Source: an uncultured Bacilli bacterium
GTDB lineage: Bacteria > Bacillota_I > Bacilli_A > RF39 > UBA660
Length of the DNA stretch: 32,400 nucleotides
Assembly (NCBI GenBank): GCA_934096315.1
Contig: CAKOLT010000010.1
Span: 1-32,400, forward strand
Direction: 5' to 3'
Shown here: piece by piece, positions 14,281 through 24,206 of the stretch
Numbering within the stretch: position 1 is the first letter of the stretch
How the letters are laid out: each line of letters starts with the position of its first letter
Position numbers and translations under genes: made by a program
The notes under the pieces: generated by a model
Told to the model about the DNA's origin: nothing
Databases searched by the model: none
Seen by the model: only the letters and a program-made list of their open reading frames with translations

Positions 14281-14331
14281 ACCTTGTCAATAGTGGTGTG
14301 TAAATTTTTTTACTTTTTTTGCAATTTTTTC
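14281..14331. repeat. Solo IS end, identical to 30636-30686
   Basis: 51 bases identical to the left end of the IS256-type element at 30.6 kb, including the inverted-repeat core GGTGTGTAAATT and the T-rich inner stretch. No transposase or opposite end is near. It is a remnant left by deletion or abortive transposition of a related element, 19 bases before the ltaS promoter. Confidence 0.8.
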
Positions 14332-14349
14332 CTTATTTCCCTATATCAT

Positions 14350-14378
14350 TTTACTTTTTTCTAATTATTTGCTATAAT
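14350..14378 (+). promoter_or_regulatory. Promoter of the ltaS-yfhO-gtrA-tmcAL operon
   Basis: TTTACT (14350-14355), 17 bases, TATAAT (14373-14378). Confidence 0.65.
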
Positions 14379-14398
14379 ATGTTCTAGGTGGCGATGTT

Positions 14399-16297
14399 AT
14401 GAAGTTTAAAAAAATATGGAAAAAAGTTAATAATTTTTTTATTAAATATAAATATATATTTCTTATGTTTCTACCGTTCTTAGTAATGGATTTAACATTA
14501 AGGATTATTAGTTCTAAAATCAATTTTTATCATTTTTACAGTATTATGCCATTATTATTTACCCTCCTTTGGAGCACTTTATTTGTAAGTATTTCTTTAA
14601 TGGCCTCAATTAGGACTAAAAAGATTATCTATTCTATATTCTTTTTTATTAGTTTTATTTTCTATTTAGTAAATGGGGTTTATTATTCTATGACTGATTC
14701 TTTCTTTGATTTTAGCCTACTGGAAATGGCTAGTGAAGGAAGTAGTTATATCATGGATTCTATTAAAGGCTGTGATAAGGTTATATATTTAATGGGTATT
14801 GTTATTATTCTTTTATATGTTCTTGCCCTTAAGAATTTTAAAAATAAGAAAAGAAAGGGTGCTAATTATAAACGAATATTTCAAATTATTATTATTTTCT
14901 TAATAATTCATAGTATCCTTCCATTTCTATATGGTAAGTCTAATACTTCTCTTACATGGAGTACATGGAGAAATCCAAGAGATGTATATAAGAATTTTAA
15001 TGATAATAATAAGAGTATGAAGATAACTGGTTTATATGAATATACTACAAGAAATTTTTATATTACTTATCTTAAACCTAAAAAGGCTAATAATGTTAAA
15101 GAACTGGAATTTTTGAATGAGATATATGATGCAGAAGAAGGAGAACATCGTAATAATTATACAGGTATGTTCTCTGGTAAGAATGTGATATTTTTACAAC
15201 TTGAAGGTATTGATGAGTGGCTTTTAGATGAAAATGTTATGCCTAACTTATATAATATGCAAAATAATTCTATTAACTTTTTGAATCATTATTCCTACTA
15301 TAACGGAGGGGGAAGTACATTTAATTCAGAGTTTGCGGTAAATACTGGTTTTATTACCCCACTTACATATAATCAAAATGCTTATACTTTTAATAGAAAT
15401 AGTTTTAATTTTTCTTTAGCTAAGTTATTTAAGAGTAAAGGGTATTCTGTTAATGCTTTTCATATGAATAGTAAAGAGTATTATTCAAGAGGGGCTAACT
15501 ATGATAACTGGGGATATGATGATTATTATGGTTTAAAAGATCAAGATACATATAGTGATTTAACTTATACTTTAGATAGAGAATTAATTCTTAATGAAAA
15601 GTTTAAATCTCTTATGTTTCCTACTGATAGCTTATTTTTAGATTATATTATAACTTATTCAAACCATATGCCATTTTCAAGTAGTAAAGGTGTATGTCAG
15701 TTAATTTTAGATAAAAAGAAAGAAGAAGGAGATACTTCAGTAGATGAAAGAGAATATTCAGAAGAAGATTGTGCTAAAATTCAGGCTGGTGAAACAGACA
15801 ATATGATTGGACTTCTTCTTAATACTCTGGAGGATAATGGATTAAGTGATAATACTGTTATTGTAGTATTTACAGACCACTATCTATATACTCTATCTGA
15901 TACTAAAATACTTGATAAATATAAGACTACAGATAATAATTTAATAAATCATACTCCCTTTATGATATATAGTAAAGGAAGTAAAAAGGTTAATATAAAA
16001 AGTGTTACATCACAGCTTAATATTCTTCCAACAGTTCTAAATTTATTTGATATGGATTATCACCCTAAATATTATATAGGTAGTGATGCTCTGGATCCAA
16101 ACTATCAAGGATATGTATTCTTTTCTGACCATTCATGGTATGATGGGAATGTTTATGTATCTGGAGGGGTTGTTACTAATGGTAAATGGATTAGTGATAC
16201 AGATTTAGAAGAGAAAAATTACTATATTAATTATGTTATTAGAAAAAATGATCTAACGCTAAAATATAATTATTTTAAATATTTAAATCAAAGGTGA
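14399..16297 (+). CDS. LtaS-like sulfatase-fold transferase (lipoteichoic acid synthase family)
   Basis: 632 residues. About five membrane segments fill residues 15-180, followed by an extracellular sulfatase-type domain. Metal and catalytic residues follow the LtaS pattern: IFLQLEGID (Glu ~269), GGGSTFNSEFAVNTG (nucleophile Thr ~307), VVFTDHY (Asp-His) and FSDHSWYDG. LtaS moves glycerol phosphate from phosphatidylglycerol onto the growing polymer. It starts at ATG with GGCGATG just upstream. Its operon partners are a YfhO-type and a GtrA-type protein, which fits glycosylated lipoteichoic acid. A phosphoglycerol transferase with another acceptor is possible. Confidence 0.85.
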   Translation: MKFKKIWKKVNNFFIKYKYIFLMFLPFLVMDLTLRIISSKINFYHFYSIMPLLFTLLWSTLFVSISLMASIRTKKIIYSIFFFISFIFYLVNGVYYSMTDSFFDFSLLEMASEGSSYIMDSIKGCDKVIYLMGIVIILLYVLALKNFKNKKRKGANYKRIFQIIIIFLIIHSILPFLYGKSNTSLTWSTWRNPRDVYKNFNDNNKSMKITGLYEYTTRNFYITYLKPKKANNVKELEFLNEIYDAEEGEHRNNYTGMFSGKNVIFLQLEGIDEWLLDENVMPNLYNMQNNSINFLNHYSYYNGGGSTFNSEFAVNTGFITPLTYNQNAYTFNRNSFNFSLAKLFKSKGYSVNAFHMNSKEYYSRGANYDNWGYDDYYGLKDQDTYSDLTYTLDRELILNEKFKSLMFPTDSLFLDYIITYSNHMPFSSSKGVCQLILDKKKEEGDTSVDEREYSEEDCAKIQAGETDNMIGLLLNTLEDNGLSDNTVIVVFTDHYLYTLSDTKILDKYKTTDNNLINHTPFMIYSKGSKKVNIKSVTSQLNILPTVLNLFDMDYHPKYYIGSDALDPNYQGYVFFSDHSWYDGNVYVSGGVVTNGKWISDTDLEEKNYYINYVIRKNDLTLKYNYFKYLNQR

Positions 16298-16301
16298 TGA
16301 T

Positions 16302-18722
16302 ATGAAGTTTAAAAAAGAAGATTATAGAAATATATTAATTATTATATCTATATTTATTATATATTTTCTATTTATTAACTTATCAGGATATGTTTATGGA
16401 TCAAAAGTTGACTGGATGAGTCAGCACTTTGCTATCCCCGACTATTTAAGAAAACTTTTTTATGCAAACTATAATCTAATGCCTAACTTTGCATTTAATC
16501 TTGGGGGTGGAGAGAATATTTATTATTTGGTGTACCACGGAGTGTTTAATCCTTTAATTATGATATCTTATTTATTTCCTTTTATTAAAATGCATAACTA
16601 TATTATTATACTTAATGTAATCATAGTACTTTTGGATATTATATTTATATATAAGTGGCTTAGTTATAGTTTTGATAAGAAAATATGTTTTATTGGTAGT
16701 ATGTTATTTTTACTTTCTATGCCTATTATATACCACTCACATAGACATTTAATGTTTACGGATTATATGCCCCTACTTATTCTATCCTTAATTTTAACCC
16801 GTAATTATTTTGAAAATAAGAGTAAAGCCTTACTTATTATTAACTTATCATTAATTATTAGTATTAGTTATTTATATAGTGTAGGATGCTTAATAGTTAT
16901 ATCCATATATGCAGTCTATATTTATTTAAATAAATATGGTTTTAATAAGAATATCTTTAAAGAAGGAACTAAATTTATACTTATATTAATTATTAGCGTA
17001 CTTATTACTTCCTTTATTACTTTACCTACATTTTATACTCTATTAAGTGGAAGAAGTGCTACTAGTACAATAGTTAATATATGGGATTTAGTCATTCCTA
17101 GTCTAGACTTTAAGAAGATGTTTTATTCTTCTTATGGTATAGGGCTTGGAGTCATTCTCCTTTACTCTCTTCTTAATGGTGTAATTAAAGGAAAGAAGTT
17201 TTATAGAGAATTATCTATACTTTTATTATTAGTACTCTTTATTCCCCTATTTAATTATGTATTAAATGGATTTATGTATATAGATAACAAGAGTCTTATT
17301 CCCTTTCTTCCCATGTATATTTATGTAATATGCATGTTTATTAAGGATTTATTTAACAAAAATGTAAGTAAGTATACGTTTATTCTAGGAGTTTTTATAT
17401 GTTTGGTTATGCTTCTTAAGAATATGGATAATAATTATTTATATTTATTTATATTTGATATAGTTATTACTACGCTTTTTATTTATATATATTTTAAAAA
17501 GAGAAATGTAAAAGTATTTTATAGTGCGATTATACTGCCTATTCTTGCAGTTTTTCTAGTAGTTAATTTTACAGATAAACTAATTACTAGGGAAGAATTT
17601 AATAAAATATATAAGGATAATAATATTAAAATTAATTATGATAAGGATAATTATTACCGAAGTATTAATGAGCTTAATTATGAGTACTCTGCAAATAATG
17701 TAAATGATATAAACTATTTAACTACCAGTATCTACTCTTCAGTAGAAAATCCATATTATGTTAATTTTATTAAAAATATATGGAATAGTAATATACTAAG
17801 TAGACATTATCATGAGATAACTATTAATAACGATGTTTTATTTAATATCTATATGGGGGGTAAATATTTAATTAGTGACAAAGGACAATATGGTTATAAC
17901 AAAAAAGGAGATATCTATGTAAATGACGATGTATTTACTATAGGAAGAAGTAGTAATAAACTTATGAGTAAAAGGGAGTTTGATACATTATCATATCCCC
18001 ATAATATTGATGCTCTTTTAAACTATATGGTAGTAGATACTAATATGGAGGATGTGTATTCAAGTAATGTACATGAGTATAATACTTCCCTTAAAGATAG
18101 TAATGTATTTAATATAGATGATGAGAAAAATATAAAAATTCCTGTAGATGTTAAAGATAGTGATATTTTATTTATATCATTTAAAATGAACTATGCTCCT
18201 AAATGTGGCTACTCTTGCAGTAGTAATATTAGTATTAATGGAGTTAATAATACCTTATCAGGTAGATTATGGAAATATAATAATAAAAATAATACCTTTC
18301 ATTACACTATTAGTGGTATTAAAGATGGATATCTTTCTATTAATGTAAGCAAGGGTCATTATGATATAAGTGATATTAAGGTTTATGTTATGGATTATAA
18401 TACTATATCAAATATAGAATATGATAAATTTATAATAAAGGATATAAATGACTACGGTCTTAAGGGGTCTATTGAGGTAAACGAGGATGGTTATTTTGCT
18501 TTAAGTATTCCATATGATAAAGGATTTACTATATATGATAATGAAAAAAAAGTTAACTATAGTATGGTTAATACCTCTTTTATAGGATTTCCTATAGATA
18601 AAGGAAGTCATAATATAGAAATTAAATATAAGGCACCATTTAGAACTATTGGAGAAATTGCTTCTATAATTGGGATAATTCTACTTTTAATTGTTATATA
18701 TAAGGAGAGGAGAAAAAAATGA
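16302..18722 (+). CDS. YfhO-family large membrane protein (GT-C-type, teichoic acid glycosylation)
   Basis: 806 residues with about 13 membrane segments in the first 430, a large extracellular domain and one last membrane segment (IGEIASIIGIILLLIVIYKERRKK). VDWMSQHFAIPDYLRKLFY and PNFAFNLGGGENIYYLVYH near the N-terminus are typical of YfhO proteins, which are thought to move sugar from undecaprenyl phosphate onto (lipo)teichoic acid outside the cell. It lies 4 bases after the ltaS-like gene and overlaps gtrA by 4 (ATGA). The usual sugar-lipid synthase (CsbB-like) is not in this window. Confidence 0.85.
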   Translation: MKFKKEDYRNILIIISIFIIYFLFINLSGYVYGSKVDWMSQHFAIPDYLRKLFYANYNLMPNFAFNLGGGENIYYLVYHGVFNPLIMISYLFPFIKMHNYIIILNVIIVLLDIIFIYKWLSYSFDKKICFIGSMLFLLSMPIIYHSHRHLMFTDYMPLLILSLILTRNYFENKSKALLIINLSLIISISYLYSVGCLIVISIYAVYIYLNKYGFNKNIFKEGTKFILILIISVLITSFITLPTFYTLLSGRSATSTIVNIWDLVIPSLDFKKMFYSSYGIGLGVILLYSLLNGVIKGKKFYRELSILLLLVLFIPLFNYVLNGFMYIDNKSLIPFLPMYIYVICMFIKDLFNKNVSKYTFILGVFICLVMLLKNMDNNYLYLFIFDIVITTLFIYIYFKKRNVKVFYSAIILPILAVFLVVNFTDKLITREEFNKIYKDNNIKINYDKDNYYRSINELNYEYSANNVNDINYLTTSIYSSVENPYYVNFIKNIWNSNILSRHYHEITINNDVLFNIYMGGKYLISDKGQYGYNKKGDIYVNDDVFTIGRSSNKLMSKREFDTLSYPHNIDALLNYMVVDTNMEDVYSSNVHEYNTSLKDSNVFNIDDEKNIKIPVDVKDSDILFISFKMNYAPKCGYSCSSNISINGVNNTLSGRLWKYNNKNNTFHYTISGIKDGYLSINVSKGHYDISDIKVYVMDYNTISNIEYDKFIIKDINDYGLKGSIEVNEDGYFALSIPYDKGFTIYDNEKKVNYSMVNTSFIGFPIDKGSHNIEIKYKAPFRTIGEIASIIGIILLLIVIYKERRKK

Positions 18723-19132
18723 AAGATATATTTAAAGAATATAGAGAAATTATTTCATATCTATTTATCGGAGTGCTAACTACTATAGTTAGTTTAGCCT
18801 CCTACTACATTTTAACTACTTTGTTTCTTTCCCCTGATAATGCTATAAGCTTGCAAATAGCTAATATTATATCATGGATAATATCAGTATTATTTGCTTA
18901 TATTACTAATAGAAAGTATGTTTTTTTAAGTAATGATAAAAATATCTTAAAGGAATTTGGTAAGTTTACCCTAAGTAGAGTAACTACTCTACTTATAGAT
19001 ATGGCATTAATGTTTATCTTTGTAAGTATTTTACATTTTAATGATAAATTAATTAAAATAATTGTCCAAGTTGTTATTATAGTACTTAATTATATATTTA
19101 GTAAGTTACTAGTATTTAGAAAGGGGAAATAA
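18719..19132 (+). CDS. GtrA-family membrane protein (lipid-linked sugar flippase candidate)
   Basis: 137 residues with four membrane segments: YLFIGVLTTIVSLASYYIL, IISWIISVLFAYITNRKYVF, TTLLIDMALMFIFV and IIVQVVIIVLNYIFSKLLVF. The motif FAYITNRKYVF is a GtrA hallmark. GtrA proteins are proposed to flip undecaprenyl-phosphate sugars. The overlap with yfhO supports a joint role in glycosylating lipoteichoic acid. Confidence 0.9.
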   Translation: MKDIFKEYREIISYLFIGVLTTIVSLASYYILTTLFLSPDNAISLQIANIISWIISVLFAYITNRKYVFLSNDKNILKEFGKFTLSRVTTLLIDMALMFIFVSILHFNDKLIKIIVQVVIIVLNYIFSKLLVFRKGK

Positions 19133-19134
19133 AT

Positions 19135-20262
19135 ATGGAAGTAATTGGAGTTGTCGCAGAATATAATCCCTTTCATAATGGACACTTATATCAAATAAAG
19201 AAAATTAAAGAAGAATATCCAGATAGTATATTAGTAGTAGTTATCTCCTCCTACATCACACAAAGGGGGGAAATTTGTTTAATAAATAAATGGAATAGAT
19301 GTAAAATATGTTTAGAGTATGGTATTGATATTGTGCTTGAACTTCCTTCTATTTTTAGTATGCAATCCGCAGATAACTTTGCTAAAGGAGCAATTAAAAT
19401 ACTTAATACTCTAGGATGCACAAGAGTTGTATTTGGTAGTGAAGAAGATAACTTATATAAACTAAAAAAGTGTGCAGTACTTCAAAATAGTAATGAATTT
19501 ACTAAAAAACTTAAATATTATATGGATAAGGGAAACTCCTACCCGACTTCACTATGTAAAGTTACAAGTGATATTCTTGGCTATAGTGTAAGTAGTCCTA
19601 ATGATCTACTAGGAATATCTTATATAAAGGCTATTAATGAAATTAATAAGAATATAGAAATTACCCTAATTAAGAGAACTAATTCTTATTACAGTGATGA
19701 TATTCAGGATAATATTTCCAGTGGTAGTAATATTAGAAACCTTCTTAAAGATGATTTAGATATTACTAATTATATTCCTAATTATGATTTAGATTATATT
19801 AATAGACTTGATTATGATTTGATATTTAATTACCTAAGGTATCAGATTATATGTAATAAAGATAATCTAGATAAATACTTAGATGTTAATGAGGGAATAG
19901 AAAATAGGATTCTTAAATATTTAAATAGAAGTTATGATTTAGAAGAATTTATATTAAATATTAAATCAAAAAGATATACCTACAATAAGGTGAGAAGAAT
20001 GCTTGCTCATATAGTCTTTAATTATACTAAGGATATTACTTCTTATGATGAGATAAACTATATTAGGGTGCTAGGTTTTAATAATGATGGCAAAAAATAC
20101 TTAAATAAGATTAAAAAGGATATTGATGTTAGAATTATAACAGGGTATGAGAAAAATGTTAGTAAAATACTAGATTATGAAATTACAGTTAGTGAAATAT
20201 ATAACCTTATTACATCAGAAAATACTAAAAGGGAATATGATAAAAAGCCAATAATGAAGTGA
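19135..20262 (+). CDS. tmcAL: tRNA(Met) cytidine acetate ligase
   Basis: 375 residues of the YlbM/TmcAL family, which makes N4-acetylcytidine at the wobble base of elongator tRNA-Met using acetate and ATP. The nucleotidyltransferase motif is VAEYNPFHNGHLYQI (residues 7-21), followed by SSYITQRGE, ADNFAKGAI, VVFGSEEDN and NDLLGISYIKAI. The start ATG is 2 bases after the gtrA stop. Last gene of the operon, probably there only by position. Its stop lies within a terminator hairpin. Confidence 0.92.
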   Translation: MEVIGVVAEYNPFHNGHLYQIKKIKEEYPDSILVVVISSYITQRGEICLINKWNRCKICLEYGIDIVLELPSIFSMQSADNFAKGAIKILNTLGCTRVVFGSEEDNLYKLKKCAVLQNSNEFTKKLKYYMDKGNSYPTSLCKVTSDILGYSVSSPNDLLGISYIKAINEINKNIEITLIKRTNSYYSDDIQDNISSGSNIRNLLKDDLDITNYIPNYDLDYINRLDYDLIFNYLRYQIICNKDNLDKYLDVNEGIENRILKYLNRSYDLEEFILNIKSKRYTYNKVRRMLAHIVFNYTKDITSYDEINYIRVLGFNNDGKKYLNKIKKDIDVRIITGYEKNVSKILDYEITVSEIYNLITSENTKREYDKKPIMK

Positions 20263-20274
20263 TTATTGGCTTTT
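20243..20274. terminator. Bidirectional terminator between tmcAL and the P-type ATPase gene
   Basis: GCCAATAA (20247-20254) pairs with TTATTGGC (20263-20270), with A-run and T-run flanks. It covers the stop codons of both convergent genes. Confidence 0.85.
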
Positions 20275-22600
20275 ATAAATGGTTTCTTAACCATGTTTTA
20301 GTATTTTCTACTTTTTTATCTATATAGTCTACTAATATGTCATATAGTTTATAGAGTACTTCAATTAACTTAATATCTAAATATATACATAAAATAGTTA
20401 TTATTATACTAAATACATTTACTTCTTTTATGAGAAGAACATCTGATGCAAATAATAAAGTTATAAAGAATGTAGCAAAACAACCTACTACTAAGACTCT
20501 TCTAATAAAAGTAAGAGGTTTACTTATGATATATAATAAATTTAAGGTTACAAAGCCCGTTAAAGCTACTGCTACTAAACGAAAATATTCATAATCAAAT
20601 TTAAATATATTACATAATAGTACTATTATAAATATGTTAATAAATACACATAATCCATTAGGAATTACATTTCTAAATACTTTTCTTAGAAAACCTTTAG
20701 TTACTTTATTATAATTAGGCTCTAGTGCTAAAAATAATGAAGGTACCCCAACACATACTGTACTTATTAGTGTTAGCTGAATTGGATAAAATGGATATGT
20801 AAAAGTAAATAATATAGATAATATAGATAGCATTATAGAGTACATAGTCTTTAATAGATACATACTTGATACTCTTTCTATATTGTTTACTACTTTTCTA
20901 CCCTCATTTATGACTTTAGGTAAAACTCCAAAATCACTACTAGTAAGAACTATCTGAGATACATTTTTAGTAGCACTACTTCCCTCTTTTAAAGCTATAC
21001 CACAATTAGCTTCTTTTAAGGCAAGTATATCATTAACTCCGTCCCCAATATATGATACAGTTTTTTTAGTTTTTAAAGCTTTAATTATATCTTTCTTCTG
21101 TCTTGGGGTTACTCTAGCAAAAATGTTATAGTCATTTACTATTTTCTGTAATAATATTGGATCCGAAGGAAGATCCATACCTGTTATACATTTACTATCT
21201 CTTAATAATCCTTTAGTTATATTTACTATGGTATCTGGATGATCTCCAGAAATTATTTTAACTTCAACATTTTGTTCATAGAAATAGTTTAGTATTTCTT
21301 TAGCATTAGCTCTTAATCTATCTTTAAAAATAATAAATCCAAGAACTTTACTATCTTTAATTTTATTATTTTTCTCTATTTCCCTTCCCTCAACTAAGCT
21401 AAGTATTCTGCACCCATCTTTAATATATTTAAGAACTTCTTTATTATATTTACTTATATCTAAATTAGTCATATATTCTAAAGCTCCAAGGGCATAAACT
21501 TTATCCTTAAGTACCACTGCCTTATATTTTCTTGAAGAAGTAAAAGGCACTCTTTTTAATATATCATACTCAGTATCACTTTTAAAATAAGTACTTATAG
21601 CTTTATCTGTATTATTATATACCTCATTAGTTAGATTACACACTATATCATCAAAAGCACATTTATCTAAATTAATTACTTTAACTACTTCTAAATTACC
21701 ATCCGTAATAGTACCTGTTTTGTCTAGACATATGACATCTGTACAAGCAAGTTCCTCAATACCGTTAAGTTTCTGGACAATAACATTCTTTTTACCTAAA
21801 GTAATAACTCCTACAAAAAGGGCTGTAGTAGTTAGTAATATTAACCCTTCAGGAATCATACCAATAACCCCTGCTACAACAGAGAGTATAGCTTCATTAT
21901 ATGATAGACCACTTTTAAAGTACTGAGATATAAATAATAGTATACCAATAGGTACTATAATAAATGTTATTATCTTTATAATGTTATTTATATTCTTTTT
22001 TAAATATGAGTCTTCTAGTTTAATATTACTTGCATCTTTTACTAACTTGCTAGCATAGTTATCATTATTTATAGCTATTACTTTTCCATAGCAATTACCT
22101 GTTAAAATAATACTTCCTGATATTATATTATCATCTTTATTTTTAACAATAGCATCACTTTCACCGGTTATTACAGATTCATCTACATTTACACTACCCT
22201 TTACTATAGTAGTATCTAATAAAACAGTTTCTCTGGGAGAATAATATACTATATCATCAAGAAGTACTTCATCTTCCCTTATTTCTTTTTTTCTACCCTC
22301 TCTAACCACTGTTAAAGTATTCTTATTCCCAATTACTAGTTTATCTATTATCTTCTTAGCCTTAATTTCACTTCCTATAGCAATTACTGTATTTACTATT
22401 ATTATGATTGCAAATAATCCATTTCTAAAAGACCTAGTAGTTAATACTAGGCCAAATAATACTATGTTTAATATATTAAATAGAGTAACTGTATTATCCA
22501 GTATTATTTTTTTTAGACTCTTAGAATTGACATTTTTCTTATTATTAATTAAACCATTATTTATTCTATATTCTATTTCTTGTTTATTTAGCCCATCCAT
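20273..22600 (-). CDS. P-type cation-transporting ATPase, CtpE-like
   Basis: 775 residues. Actuator motif TGES (145-148), phosphorylation site DKTGT (D293), ATP-binding SGDHPDT and hinge GDGVND (519-524) are all present. The fourth membrane helix carries GMIPEGLILLTT, as in CtpE, a calcium-uptake pump of Mycobacterium, rather than the CPC of heavy-metal pumps. About ten membrane segments in the P2-like order are seen. The start has GGAAAGAGTGAT upstream. It follows the M23 peptidase gene by 14 bases. In related organisms CtpE affects the cell envelope, which fits that neighbour; the ion remains inference. Confidence 0.88.
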   Translation of the reverse strand: MDGLNKQEIEYRINNGLINNKKNVNSKSLKKIILDNTVTLFNILNIVLFGLVLTTRSFRNGLFAIIIIVNTVIAIGSEIKAKKIIDKLVIGNKNTLTVVREGRKKEIREDEVLLDDIVYYSPRETVLLDTTIVKGSVNVDESVITGESDAIVKNKDDNIISGSIILTGNCYGKVIAINNDNYASKLVKDASNIKLEDSYLKKNINNIIKIITFIIVPIGILLFISQYFKSGLSYNEAILSVVAGVIGMIPEGLILLTTTALFVGVITLGKKNVIVQKLNGIEELACTDVICLDKTGTITDGNLEVVKVINLDKCAFDDIVCNLTNEVYNNTDKAISTYFKSDTEYDILKRVPFTSSRKYKAVVLKDKVYALGALEYMTNLDISKYNKEVLKYIKDGCRILSLVEGREIEKNNKIKDSKVLGFIIFKDRLRANAKEILNYFYEQNVEVKIISGDHPDTIVNITKGLLRDSKCITGMDLPSDPILLQKIVNDYNIFARVTPRQKKDIIKALKTKKTVSYIGDGVNDILALKEANCGIALKEGSSATKNVSQIVLTSSDFGVLPKVINEGRKVVNNIERVSSMYLLKTMYSIMLSILSILFTFTYPFYPIQLTLISTVCVGVPSLFLALEPNYNKVTKGFLRKVFRNVIPNGLCVFINIFIIVLLCNIFKFDYEYFRLVAVALTGFVTLNLLYIISKPLTFIRRVLVVGCFATFFITLLFASDVLLIKEVNVFSIIITILCIYLDIKLIEVLYKLYDILVDYIDKKVENTKTWLRNHL

Positions 22601-22614
22601 TTTATCACTCTTTC

Positions 22615-23808
22615 CTATTTACGATAGAAGTATTTATCAGACCCAATATAAGGGAATGAGAATAGAGTCCTAGGGTTAAATGAGTTAGCAACCCATAGAC
22701 TGTAGTTAGATCCAGAATGGCCATAAGACATACCAAAATGTAAGTGAGCTCCAGTAGTACAACCATCATATCCACCATTTGCAGTTGAAGTACTTCCTCC
22801 ACCCATATGACCAATAACAGTATTATCTGTAACTACTTGATTATTAGATACAGCAATATCTAGTAAATGCATATATAGAGTTGTATATTTAGTACCATTT
22901 ACAACGTGCTGAATATATACTTGATTACCACCACAACTGGATTTAGTAACTATTCTAACTACCTTTCCTGCCGCAGCTGCATATACATTTGCTCCCTCAC
23001 CTGTACAAGATAAATCTATAGCATAGTGACTACCTCCGAAAGCATCGCCTCTTTCAGCACTTCCAGAGTATTCACTAGTAACACATCCATAACTTAGTGG
23101 GAATCTCCAACCAGAGGCAGAAGGTGTACCAGAACATGAAAGTAAGTCTACATTTTTCTTACATCCTAGAGATTCATAATAGGATATTTCTTTCTTTATA
23201 TCTCTTATATCTTCAGCAATGGTAGTTCCCTCAACTTTAGTATTATTTAAATTTAATCTTAATGTATCTATTTTGGAAGCGAGAGATACTTTTTGACTTT
23301 CTAATTGTTTTTGTTTTTCATTAAGGGTTACTTTATTTGCTTCTAACTCTTTTATAGATTCTTCTAAAGAACTCATAAGAGACGTATTATACTCTGATAA
23401 CTGACTTACTACATTAAACCTATATATAAAATCAGTAATATCTTCAGCATCAAATAAATACTCTAGATATACGTTTTCTCCAGATGACATCTGTAAGAAT
23501 TTAAGAAATTCGTAAGTTTCTTCTTTCTTTTCTTCTATCTTTTTTTCTGATTGTTTAATTTTATTAGTAGCCTCTACTATTTCATTTTCAGTAGTTTTAA
23601 TATTTGCATTAATAGTATTTATCTCACCATTTACTTTATTTATTTCACTTTGAGTTAAATTTTCTTTATTTTTGGAATTATTATATTTGGTTTGCAAATT
23701 ATTTAATTCATTATATAAATCTTGAAGTGTCTTTGCTTCAGCCATATTTGGCACGATTAAGAAACATATTATAACATAAATGCTTATAATAACAACATTC
23801 TTCTTCAT
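22615..23808 (-). CDS. Exported M23 peptidoglycan endopeptidase with coiled-coil N-terminus
   Basis: 397 residues. Signal peptide (VIISIYVIICFLIVPNMAEA), then about 170 residues of coiled coil as in EnvC/CwlO-like hydrolases, then the LytM/M23 domain: GSHYAIDLSC (zinc His and Asp), YMHLL and GAHLHFGMSYG (HxH). Cys pairs lie in the domain. The start is ATG 23808 with GGGTGATAG upstream; the GTG at 23817 lies inside that site. It cuts peptide cross-links, and the coiled coil suggests control by a partner such as FtsEX, not seen here. Co-transcribed with the P-type ATPase. Confidence 0.9.
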   Translation of the reverse strand: MKKNVVIISIYVIICFLIVPNMAEAKTLQDLYNELNNLQTKYNNSKNKENLTQSEINKVNGEINTINANIKTTENEIVEATNKIKQSEKKIEEKKEETYEFLKFLQMSSGENVYLEYLFDAEDITDFIYRFNVVSQLSEYNTSLMSSLEESIKELEANKVTLNEKQKQLESQKVSLASKIDTLRLNLNNTKVEGTTIAEDIRDIKKEISYYESLGCKKNVDLLSCSGTPSASGWRFPLSYGCVTSEYSGSAERGDAFGGSHYAIDLSCTGEGANVYAAAAGKVVRIVTKSSCGGNQVYIQHVVNGTKYTTLYMHLLDIAVSNNQVVTDNTVIGHMGGGSTSTANGGYDGCTTGAHLHFGMSYGHSGSNYSLWVANSFNPRTLFSFPYIGSDKYFYRK

Positions 23809-23882
23809 ATCTATCACCCTAAAATAATTATAACTTTATTTAAGGGCAAAGTCAACCAAAAAACTATAATTTCCAAAAAGTT

Positions 23883-24098
23883 CTACTTTTTATTTTCAGA
23901 ATCATTTAACTTATCATATATGTGAAATAATATTAGGAAAAATGGAAAAAATATAACTAGTCCCAGAACGAGCCACAAGGGATTTTCAAAGCCCATTAAA
24001 CTTGGGACTATTACAAATGGATCACTAGGTACTAAAAATGCAAATGTAAATGATGCAATTAAAGATAAGATTCCTAAAACGATTAATAATTTTTTCAT
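23883..24098 (-). CDS. Small two-helix membrane protein
   Basis: 71 residues. Two hydrophobic segments (LLIVLGILSLIASFTFAFLV and PLWLVLGLVIFFPFFLILF) surround a short outside loop (PSDPFVIVPSLMGFEN); the tail is charged (DKLNDSENKK). GGAGGGTG lies 9 bases before ATG 24098, which is better than the ATG at 24107. No family recognised. It is 75 bases upstream of the M23 gene on the same strand and could share its transcript. Confidence 0.65.
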   Translation of the reverse strand: MKKLLIVLGILSLIASFTFAFLVPSDPFVIVPSLMGFENPLWLVLGLVIFFPFFLILFHIYDKLNDSENKK

Positions 24099-24206
24099 GA
24101 TATACACCCTCCATCTACTATTTTATCATATTTTTTGAAAAAGTACATATATTAAATGTAGAACATTTTATATTTTTTTATAGGATAATTGAATCAGGTG
24201 ATTGGA

